Shown here: positions 1-4,856 of the stretch, one piece after another
How the letters are laid out: every line of letters begins with the position of its first letter
How positions within the stretch are numbered: the first letter of the stretch is position 1
The notes under the pieces: model-generated
What the model saw: the letters and a program-made list of their open reading frames with translations, nothing else
What the model was told of the DNA's origin: nothing
Databases searched by the model: none
Made by a program: the position numbers and the translations under genes
DNA from: an uncultured Oxalobacter sp.
GTDB lineage: Bacteria; Pseudomonadota; Gammaproteobacteria; Burkholderiales; Burkholderiaceae_D
Direction: 5' to 3'
Length of the DNA: 6,545 nucleotides
NCBI GenBank assembly: GCA_937916185.1
Contig: CALGGD010000134.1
Span: 1 to 6,545 of the forward strand

Positions 1-153
1 GATTCCGGCTGGCCGTCCATGGAAAGAACGCTCGTAGCCGATAAAACCACCTGCAATGAGCGCACAGACCAGCTTCACCGTCACCAGGAGATAGGGCAGT
101 TCCGTGGATGCTGCAATCTGGACACCTTCAAGACCCAACAGGGTATCAATCAT
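1..153 (-). CDS. MgtC/SapB family membrane protein, second tandem copy (5' part only)
   Basis: This is the N-terminal 51 codons of a gene that continues past the left edge; it has no stop in the window. It starts at an ATG (151-153) preceded by GAGGG about nine bases upstream, and this Shine-Dalgarno overlaps the TGA of the preceding gene. Residues 17-51 match residues 18-52 of that gene at 22 of 35 positions without gaps, including PY, VKL, CA, AGG, IG, ER and HGRP. This region is the first membrane helix plus the start of the ER...GRP...G motif typical of MgtC/SapB proteins. Family members are inner-membrane proteins linked to growth in low magnesium, acid or phosphate stress; Salmonella MgtC acts on the F1Fo ATP synthase and phosphate uptake. 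With an 11-bp gap it is almost certainly co-transcribed with the upstream copy. The family call is firm, but the full length and intactness cannot be seen. Confidence 0.85.
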   Translation of the reverse strand, partial: MIDTLLGLEGVQIAASTELPYLLVTVKLVCALIAGGFIGYERSFHGRPAGI

Positions 154-164
154 TGGCAAAACCC

Positions 165-911
165 TCAATCACGGATGAATTCAATGTTGAATGTCTTGTA
201 TTCCGGCTTCTGCCTCAGCGTCCTGGAAAGGATCTCAAATGAATCCAGCTTGGACGAACGGATAGTCATATTGAGTTCACAATCCGCCCCACCATTGATA
301 ATCTGGTGGTTCATGTTCCCAATCATCTCGAGCTTATGCTCTGACAGGAGTTTCAGGAAATCCTCATCCTGTATTATGCTGTCCCTGGCAAAAGTCACCA
401 TGCAATGGGCATAGGTCCGGGAATGGATCAGCGTCTCAATCTGGCGGAAGACTGTCAGGATGACTATGGCAATCACTGTCGTGATAGTCCCGACATAGAA
501 AAAACCGACACCGAACAGGATTCCAATCGGGGCAGTGATCCAGATGGAGGCTGCAGTCGTCAGCCCACGGATGGTCAGCCCTTCACGGAAAATAACCCCT
601 GCACCCAGAAAACCCATGCCGGACATGATCCCCTGCATGACACGGGTCGCATCCGTCCGGTAAATACCGTCAGGCGCACCTGCCAGCCAGATAGGAAGAT
701 GGACAATCACCTGGACCAATGCCGCACAGGCAAGGCAGACGATGCTGTGTGTCCTGAATCCCGTCGGCCTGCCATGGATGGCACGCTCCAGACCAATCAA
801 GCCACCGGCACAGACGGCACACAGCAGTTTAACGGCAACAAAAAAATAGGGGATTTCCGTAGCGGCTACAGCATTTATCATGTCTTTCCCAATACTGGCA
901 AGGCGGATCAC
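165..911 (-). CDS. MgtC/SapB family inner-membrane protein, first tandem copy
   Basis: A complete 248-residue protein. The N-terminal half (about residues 20-160) is hydrophobic with roughly four to five membrane segments and carries the family signatures: AGGLIGLER at 35-43, GRPTGFRTH at 47-55, and the glycine-rich stretch at 91-130 with SGMGFLGAGVI and GLTTAASIW. The C-terminal part (about 165-248) is soluble and fits the ACT-like domain of long MgtC proteins. The family is tied to survival in low magnesium and to control of ATP synthase and phosphate uptake; the role of this copy is inferred from family only. The start is uncertain. The GTG at 909-911 lacks a good Shine-Dalgarno but gives an N-terminus the same length as the downstream paralogue, while the ATG at 879-881 (238 residues) has GGGA five bases upstream. 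It lies 123 bp after ppx on the same strand and is followed 11 bp later by the second copy. Confidence 0.9.
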   Translation of the reverse strand: MIRLASIGKDMINAVAATEIPYFFVAVKLLCAVCAGGLIGLERAIHGRPTGFRTHSIVCLACAALVQVIVHLPIWLAGAPDGIYRTDATRVMQGIMSGMGFLGAGVIFREGLTIRGLTTAASIWITAPIGILFGVGFFYVGTITTVIAIVILTVFRQIETLIHSRTYAHCMVTFARDSIIQDEDFLKLLSEHKLEMIGNMNHQIINGGADCELNMTIRSSKLDSFEILSRTLRQKPEYKTFNIEFIRD

Positions 912-928
912 GTTCCAAGGAAAAAGAT

Positions 929-950
929 GTCAACTGTTGACTTTCAACAG
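929..950. repeat. Two overlapping inverted repeats upstream of the MgtC pair
   Basis: GTCAACTGTTGAC (929-941) is a perfect inverted repeat with 6-bp arms around a central T. It overlaps CTGTTGACTTTCAACAG (934-950), which has perfect 7-bp arms and a 3-base loop. The result is three alternating copies of the half-site TCAAC/GTTGA. The repeats lie just downstream of a candidate promoter for the MgtC genes, where a repressor operator would sit. They could instead form alternative hairpins in the leader RNA, or a weak terminator for ppx, because T-rich sequence follows on the minus strand. The repeats are directly visible; the function is inference. Confidence 0.5.
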
Positions 951-959
951 ACTCTTCCC

Positions 960-968
960 ACTATATCA
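960..968 (-). promoter_or_regulatory. Candidate extended -10 promoter for the MgtC genes
   Basis: Read on the minus strand this is TGATATAGT, an extended -10 (TGn plus TATAGT, five of six matches to TATAAT). Transcription would start near 953, about 40 bases before the GTG start. No good -35 is present, which extended -10 promoters tolerate. I see no clear terminator after ppx, so the MgtC genes may also be reached by read-through from ppx. Confidence 0.35.
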
Positions 969-1034
969 GCAAAATCCATTCAATGAAAAACTTCCGACAG
1001 GAAAACCTGACAGGCAGGCAGTCCCGCCTTTTCC

Positions 1035-2489
1035 TCAACAGGGTCTCAACTGAAGCGGCATCCCTGCTTCTTTCCAGAATTCACTTTCGCGCTCCAGCCA
1101 GAACAACAGGGTTTCATACTGGTCAAGCCATGCCTGTGGCAAGGCAATTTCAATATGGCTGTCCACAGACACTTTCAGCCTGTCGTGCCTGAATCCGACC
1201 TTCGCATGCTGGAACATCACCGCAAGCCGCAATGCCAGGACGGCTTTCATCAGGTCCTGTGAAGCCATGAAGCCTTCCAGTTTCTTGAGATTCCCCATCT
1301 GTCCCAGGACAAGACGGCTCATCTGGTACTGTTCACGGGTTGTAAACCCTGCCATATCCGCATGTTCAAGCAGATAAGCGCCATGACGGTGATAGCCTGT
1401 CGGCGAGACGAAAATACCGACCTCGTGCAGCAACGCACTCCAATACAGCAGTTTGCGGAAATGGTCTGTCTCGGGCTGCATCAGTGAATAAACCGCCAAC
1501 GCATATTCCGCAACACGTTGTGCCCGTTTTTCATCAATATGGAAACGGCTGACCATCTGCCGGACGGCCTGGTCACGGCGGTCTGTCTGGTTCGACTTGA
1601 GATAGGTATCCCATATGACCCCGACACGCAGTCCTGCCTCAATCGGGAAAATCCGGTCAATACCAAACAGCTCCATCAGGACCAGCAGGATTGTCAACCC
1701 GCCAAGAATCGAGGTGACCCGCTCAGACTTGATGCCTTCCAGCCTCAACCCATCCAGCCGTCCAACCCCTATCATCTTGGCCTGCAGTTTCCTCAGGTTC
1801 TCAAGGGTGAACAGTCCATCCCCGATCTCGTTGACAGCCAGCATCTCGCCCATCGCACGGATAGTACCGGAAGAACCATATACAGTTGTCCAACCAGCCT
1901 GGCGGTAATAATCAGCCGCATCCTCAAAACGGCTCCTGGCAAACAGCAGTGCATCATCAAACGATGGCGAATCAATCCTGCCTTCCGGGAAAAAGCCCAA
2001 GCTCTGATGCACGGTACCGACAGGGAAAGACTCCACCCGCTTAATGTCATTGCCATGGCCGACAACCAGTTCCGTTGAGCCACCACCGATGTCAATCACC
2101 AGACGTTTCTCATCCGCCACCTTCAGCACATTGGCAACACCCAGATAAATCAGACGTCCTTCTTCTTCGCCTGAAATGACATCAATCGGGTAGCCCAGCA
2201 GTTTTTCCGCCTCCGCCAGAAAATCCTGGGCATTCTTGGCAACACGGAACGTGTTTGTGGCGACAGCACGCACCTCTGCCAGTGGATACGGTTCAAGGAA
2301 TGACCTGATGCGGCGGATTGACGCCAATCCCCTTTCAACCGCTTCAGGCGTCAGCATACCGCTTTCATCCAACCCTGCCGCCATGCGGTTGGATTCACGG
2401 GTACTCCTGAAGACCTTTATCGTCCCATCCTCCACATTGCCGATATGGGCACGGAAACTGTTGGATCCCAGATCAATTGCCGCAAACAT
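1035..2489 (-). CDS. ppx: Exopolyphosphatase / guanosine pentaphosphatase (Ppx/GppA family)
   Basis: A 484-residue cytoplasmic enzyme, slightly shorter than E. coli Ppx. Ppx removes terminal phosphates from inorganic polyphosphate; the related GppA converts pppGpp to ppGpp. The N-terminal half is an actin/Hsp70-like ATPase fold: phosphate-1 motif AIDLGSNSFR (4-13), GEEEGRLIY with the likely catalytic glutamate (107-115), phosphate-2 motif DIGGGSTEL (133-141) and GSSGT (205-209). The C-terminal part (about 305-484) is an HD-like helical domain with LHEVG (354-358) and HRHGAYLLEHADM (367-379). The start was chosen at the ATG 2487-2489 because AAGGAG lies six bases upstream and the protein then begins MFAAIDLGSN as in homologues; an upstream in-frame ATG at 2543 would add 18 atypical residues. 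ppk is not adjacent. It is divergent from the MFS gene and upstream of the MgtC pair. Ppx rather than GppA is likely but not certain. Confidence 0.92.
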   Translation of the reverse strand: MFAAIDLGSNSFRAHIGNVEDGTIKVFRSTRESNRMAAGLDESGMLTPEAVERGLASIRRIRSFLEPYPLAEVRAVATNTFRVAKNAQDFLAEAEKLLGYPIDVISGEEEGRLIYLGVANVLKVADEKRLVIDIGGGSTELVVGHGNDIKRVESFPVGTVHQSLGFFPEGRIDSPSFDDALLFARSRFEDAADYYRQAGWTTVYGSSGTIRAMGEMLAVNEIGDGLFTLENLRKLQAKMIGVGRLDGLRLEGIKSERVTSILGGLTILLVLMELFGIDRIFPIEAGLRVGVIWDTYLKSNQTDRRDQAVRQMVSRFHIDEKRAQRVAEYALAVYSLMQPETDHFRKLLYWSALLHEVGIFVSPTGYHRHGAYLLEHADMAGFTTREQYQMSRLVLGQMGNLKKLEGFMASQDLMKAVLALRLAVMFQHAKVGFRHDRLKVSVDSHIEIALPQAWLDQYETLLFWLERESEFWKEAGMPLQLRPC

Positions 2490-2495
2490 CTGAAT

Positions 2496-2501
2496 CTCCT
2501 T
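2496..2501 (-). promoter_or_regulatory. Ribosome binding site of ppx
   Basis: Read on the minus strand, AAGGAG sits six bases before the ATG at 2489. This strong Shine-Dalgarno decides the start in favour of 2489 over the longer reading from 2543. Confidence 0.8.
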
Positions 2502-2545
2502 CCAAAGGAAGCCCAAAACCCCCTTTTTCATCAAGCATGGCATCT

Positions 2546-2554
2546 ATTATGCCA
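2546..2554 (-). promoter_or_regulatory. Candidate extended -10 promoter of ppx
   Basis: Minus-strand TGGCATAAT fits an extended -10 (TGn plus CATAAT, five of six matches). Transcription would begin near 2539, giving a leader of about 50 bases that includes the AAGGAG. No convincing -35 is seen at the usual spacing. Confidence 0.4.
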
Positions 2555-2608
2555 GCGAACCCAGACGGATTCCCTAAAAAATCCACTTTCCACCAGGCAG
2601 GAGACCGC

Positions 2609-2695
2609 TTGCCCCAAAAGCAAACGGCCATATATATCAGACCCATACCTTATATTAAACCCAAATTATGAATATAAATATAAACCGCGTATACT
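2609..2695 (+). promoter_or_regulatory. AT-rich promoter zone upstream of the MFS gene
   Basis: This is the most AT-rich part of the ppx/MFS divergent gap. Two candidate promoters are visible on the plus strand. TTGCCC (2609-2614) is followed after 16 bases by TATATA (2631-2636). TATACT (2690-2695) is a five-of-six -10 with only a weak -35. The second would start transcription near 2702, about 67 bases before the annotated MFS ATG. No operator is recognised. Confidence 0.3.
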
Positions 2696-2768
2696 TCCTG
2701 TGAACATTCTATGGGACACTCCCTGAAAGACTGGTACAGCGTCCGCCACCATTGAAACAACCCTGGTC

Positions 2769-3959
2769 ATGTTTGCAATCGTCTGGTTTCCCGCATTGAT
2801 CTGCCTGTGCTCAGGCTACTTCTTTATGAGTGTCGCCCCGCTCAGCACCCAGTTCATGTCGCTTTTCGGGGTCGGTTATGCCGGATTGTCACTCTTTCTC
2901 AGCGGGCTGCTCTGGGCACACAGCTTTGTCCAACTGCCCGCCGGGTTGATTCTCGACAGGATTGGCGCCTACAAAGGCTTTCTCATCGCCATCACCATCG
3001 CTTTCATTGCCAATGTCCTGCCCTTCCTTGCCGCAGACAGCATCATGCTTGCCACAGGACTCCGGTTCCTGGCAGGGCTCAGTTCCGGCTCCCTTTTCCT
3101 GATCGGCGTCAAGATGATCGGTATGCAGGCACCGCCTGACAAAGTCGCCCAGGCCCAAGGCATCCAGGGAGCAGCTTTCTGCCTGGGCACCATGCTGCCG
3201 TTCATCACCCTACCCCATTTTGGTGATGAGGCATGGCGTTTCTCTTACATCATCCCCGCTGTCCTTTCTGTCCTGACCGTGGCACTTTCCCGCCTGCTGC
3301 CTGAAAAAATCAGGGAAACAGGGCATGGCAGCGGCGGGGGAGCATCCAAGCTGTTTTCCGCCCTCAAGACCGTCTCAACCTCCATGCCGATATGGACGCT
3401 TGGTATTTTCCACGGTTTTTCTTATGGCACCCTCAACAATCTGGGGCAATGGCTGCCATCCATCCTTGCGGACATCCATGGCAACAGCACGGCTGTCGCC
3501 TGGAGCCTTGCGACAGGTGCCGTCCTGCTGATCGGCACCCTCAGCCGTGCCAGCGGCAGCTCGCTGCTGAAATGGCTGTCGAAAAACGCCATCATCAGCA
3601 TTTCTGTCCTTGCCATCGGCATCCTCTACATCACCCTTGGCCTTACCGGCAATGTCTATATCGGTCTGGCGGTCGGTTTTGGCCTTGCCATCCTTGGTGG
3701 ATGCAACTATGGCTCCATTTTCAGCATGACCGGCAACATCATGTCCCCGATGTACCTGGCGACCGCAGCCGGCTTCATGAACATGATTGCCAATATTGCC
3801 AATGTCCTGCTCACCATCATCCTGGGCACCGTGCGGGAATACACCGGCAGTTTCAGCATGGCACTCATTGCAGCCGGCATCACAGCCCTCTCCGTCTGGC
3901 TCATCGGAGGCCGTATCATCAGCAGGATCCGTGAAAACACGTCCATGGCATCAGGCTGA
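2769..3959 (+). CDS. MFS transporter, 12 transmembrane helices
   Basis: A 396-residue integral membrane protein with about twelve hydrophobic helices in two six-helix halves (roughly 3-175 and 208-381) joined by a hydrophilic loop at 176-207. The loop between helices 2 and 3 carries MFS motif A, GLILDRIGAYKG (59-70), with the expected D63 and R64. The overall pattern suits a secondary carrier of small molecules, but the substrate and direction cannot be read from the sequence, and no enzyme or regulator gene sits alongside. The start is doubtful: ATG 2769 has no Shine-Dalgarno, and helix 1 begins at residue 2 or 3, leaving no cytoplasmic N-terminus. The next in-frame stop upstream is at 2724-2726, and no ATG, GTG or TTG lies between. 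A short out-of-frame ATG reading at 2711-2755 may be its displaced beginning. The gene is divergent from ppx and convergent with ssb. Confidence 0.85.
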   Translation: MFAIVWFPALICLCSGYFFMSVAPLSTQFMSLFGVGYAGLSLFLSGLLWAHSFVQLPAGLILDRIGAYKGFLIAITIAFIANVLPFLAADSIMLATGLRFLAGLSSGSLFLIGVKMIGMQAPPDKVAQAQGIQGAAFCLGTMLPFITLPHFGDEAWRFSYIIPAVLSVLTVALSRLLPEKIRETGHGSGGGASKLFSALKTVSTSMPIWTLGIFHGFSYGTLNNLGQWLPSILADIHGNSTAVAWSLATGAVLLIGTLSRASGSSLLKWLSKNAIISISVLAIGILYITLGLTGNVYIGLAVGFGLAILGGCNYGSIFSMTGNIMSPMYLATAAGFMNMIANIANVLLTIILGTVREYTGSFSMALIAAGITALSVWLIGGRIISRIRENTSMASG

Positions 3960-3986
3960 GCAGCCATATGGTTCTCCCAGAACCTG

Positions 3987-4040
3987 AAAAAACAACAGCC
4001 CTTCCCCCGTGACAGGAGGAAGGACCGCCCTGTTTTCCTT
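3987..4040. terminator. Probable bidirectional terminator between the MFS gene and ssb
   Basis: The core is CCTTCC (4000-4005) pairing with GGAAGG (4018-4023), extended inward by CC/GG around the loop GTGACA. In ssb RNA the intervening position is a U-G pair, giving a nine-pair stem. An outer AACAG/CTGTT pairing (3994-3998 with 4030-4034) brackets it. On the minus strand GTTTTTT follows directly, a classic U-tract for ssb. On the plus strand TTTTCCTTTT follows (4033-4042), a weaker tail for the MFS transcript. Confidence 0.6.
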
Positions 4041-4056
4041 TTCCTGACCCTGACCG

Positions 4057-4533
4057 TCAGAAAGGAATATCATCATCCATAGGGATATTCGGTGGCATCC
4101 CGCCACCAGCCTGGGGCTGCTGGGGCTTTCCTGCATTCTGGCGGGGAGCCGGCTGCTGGGAACCACCATCATAACCTCCAGCAGGATCGCCATTGCCCTG
4201 ACGGGACCCCAGCATCTGCATCTGCTCAGCAATGATATCGGTTGAATAACGTTCAATACCGTCCTTGCCGGTATATTTGCTGGTCCTCAGACGCCCCTCG
4301 ACATAGACCTGGGAACCCTTTTTCAGATACTGACCGGCAATCTCCGCCAGCTTGCCGAAAAAGACAACGCGATGCCATTCCGTGTTCTCGATCCTTTCTC
4401 CTGTCTGACGGTCTTTACGTGAATCAGTTGTTGCAACCGACACACGTGTCACTTGTTCTCCGCTTGGCGAATAACGGCTTTCAGGGTCACGCCCCAGATT
4501 GCCGACAATAATCACCTTGTTGATTGATGCCAT
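4057..4533 (-). CDS. ssb: Single-stranded DNA-binding protein
   Basis: A 158-residue SSB that coats single-stranded DNA during replication, recombination and repair, acting as a tetramer in the E. coli type. Residues 1-111 form the OB fold: [15 protein letters not shown] (4-18), [15 protein letters not shown] (50-64) and [14 protein letters not shown] (71-84). A glycine/glutamine/proline-rich disordered linker follows (112-150). The protein ends in the acidic tip MDDDIPF, which recruits partner proteins. The start ATG has AGGAGA five bases upstream. The length is usual for bacterial SSB. W53 and F59 match E. coli W54 and F60, but the positions of E. coli W40 and W88 are R39 and Y87 here. It is divergent from uvrA and has its own -10, a LexA-like site near the predicted transcription start and a downstream terminator. 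Confidence 0.97.
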   Translation of the reverse strand: MASINKVIIVGNLGRDPESRYSPSGEQVTRVSVATTDSRKDRQTGERIENTEWHRVVFFGKLAEIAGQYLKKGSQVYVEGRLRTSKYTGKDGIERYSTDIIAEQMQMLGSRQGNGDPAGGYDGGSQQPAPRQNAGKPQQPQAGGGMPPNIPMDDDIPF

Positions 4534-4538
4534 GGCAT

Positions 4539-4544
4539 TCTCCT
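4539..4544 (-). promoter_or_regulatory. Ribosome binding site of ssb
   Basis: Read on the minus strand, AGGAGA lies five bases before the ATG at 4533. It supports the chosen start, which also gives the standard MASINKVI beginning. Confidence 0.75.
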
Positions 4545-4567
4545 GATTGGGAAATCAATAAAAAAGA

Positions 4568-4582
4568 CTGTGGATAGTACAG
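4568..4582. promoter_or_regulatory. LexA-like palindrome at the ssb transcription start (one base short)
   Basis: CTGT and ACAG are separated by seven bases, whereas the gammaproteobacterial LexA box has eight. It would cover about +2 to +16 of the ssb transcript predicted from the TATAAT at 4591-4596, a position where a repressor could act. The short spacing makes LexA binding doubtful. Confidence 0.3.
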
Positions 4583-4590
4583 ATGCCTGC

Positions 4591-4596
4591 ATTATA
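4591..4596 (-). promoter_or_regulatory. -10 element of the ssb promoter
   Basis: The minus strand reads TATAAT, a perfect -10 hexamer, 58-63 bases upstream of the ssb ATG. No good -35 is found at 16-18 bases. Transcription would start near 4584. Confidence 0.5.
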
Positions 4597-4621
4597 AGTC
4601 ACCCGCATCCAACATTCTACT

Positions 4622-4641
4622 TACTGTATATACTATCATAT
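4622..4641. promoter_or_regulatory. LexA-like box with a degenerate right half
   Basis: TACTGTATATA at the left matches the consensus half-site fully, but the right half has TCAT where ACAG is expected. As I recall the E. coli uvrA SOS box, 15 of 20 positions agree. It would lie about -38 to -57 relative to the predicted ssb start, so it could serve ssb. Reading it as an operator is inference. Confidence 0.4.
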
Positions 4642-4663
4642 TAGTAACAAATGCAACATGCCA

Positions 4664-4691
4664 TTCCATTAAATAAACAACCTGTTATAAT
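4664..4691 (+). promoter_or_regulatory. Candidate uvrA promoter
   Basis: A perfect TATAAT (4686-4691) lies inside the LexA-type box at 4682-4697. The best -35 is weak, TTCCAT (4664-4669) at a 16-base spacing. Transcription would begin near 4698, giving a leader of roughly 159 bases before uvrA. Confidence 0.5.
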
Positions 4692-4697
4692 AAACAG
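4682..4697. promoter_or_regulatory. LexA (SOS) box overlapping the uvrA -10
   Basis: CTGTTATAATAAACAG is a perfect CTGT-N8-ACAG site with 5-bp palindromic arms (CTGTT/AACAG), an AT-only core and a consensus-like TA after the right half. In E. coli-type SOS control, LexA bound here would block RNA polymerase until RecA-driven cleavage after DNA damage. Its overlap with TATAAT upstream of uvrA, a classical SOS gene, makes this the best supported operator in the window. Confidence 0.7.
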
Positions 4698-4856
4698 TAT
4701 CAAAAGCGTTCCGCCAACTGCTGCCAGGCACTTCAGGCAAACCGTTGCCCCATGTATTCAGGGCAGGGAACCATAAAAAGAGGAATACGCTATTATTACA
4801 AATTCCCCTGCCGGTTGAGGCGGGTACAGGAGAAAGTTGGTTTTACAGGCTTTGTT
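4698..4856 (+). other. Long untranslated leader of uvrA
   Basis: No gene is supported in these 159 bases. The clearest Shine-Dalgarno-like sequence, AGGAG (4828-4832), is 24 bases from the uvrA ATG, too far to serve it directly in a linear RNA. It would suit a TTG at 4837 that opens a 24-codon reading frame ending at 4911 inside uvrA. GGCAGGG (4762-4768) can pair with CCCTGCC (4806-4812), which might fold the leader. I recognise no known riboswitch or small RNA. Confidence 0.3.

Noticed and set aside
928..933. Minus-strand TTGACA as a -35 for the MgtC gene
   Set aside because: No -10-like hexamer lies 16-18 bases downstream (TGATCC at 905-910), and the sequence is explained by the inverted repeats.
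405..986. Plus-strand open frame of 193 codons antisense to the MgtC gene
   Set aside because: It is hydrophilic, low in recognisable motifs and lies opposite a clear MgtC protein; it is a shadow of that coding frame.
998..1020. GACAGG repeats and CAGGCAGGCAG after the ppx stop
   Set aside because: They are too short and imperfect to be a meaningful repeat or a stable terminator hairpin.
1518..2078. Plus-strand open frame of 186 codons antisense to ppx
   Set aside because: It overlaps the conserved Ppx domains and shows no family motif of its own.
2487..2543. Longer ppx start at 2543, adding 18 residues
   Set aside because: The ATG at 2489 has AAGGAG at ideal spacing, and the added residues do not resemble a Ppx N-terminus.
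3392..3934. Second plus-strand frame of 180 codons inside the MFS gene
   Set aside because: It is rich in His, Gln, Cys and Pro, as expected of an out-of-frame reading of a membrane protein gene, and has no motif.
3970..3984. Perfect hairpin GGTTCTCCCAGAACC just after the MFS stop
   Set aside because: The stem is only six pairs with a three-base loop, and no T-run follows it on either strand, so it was not called a separate terminator; it may be incidental.
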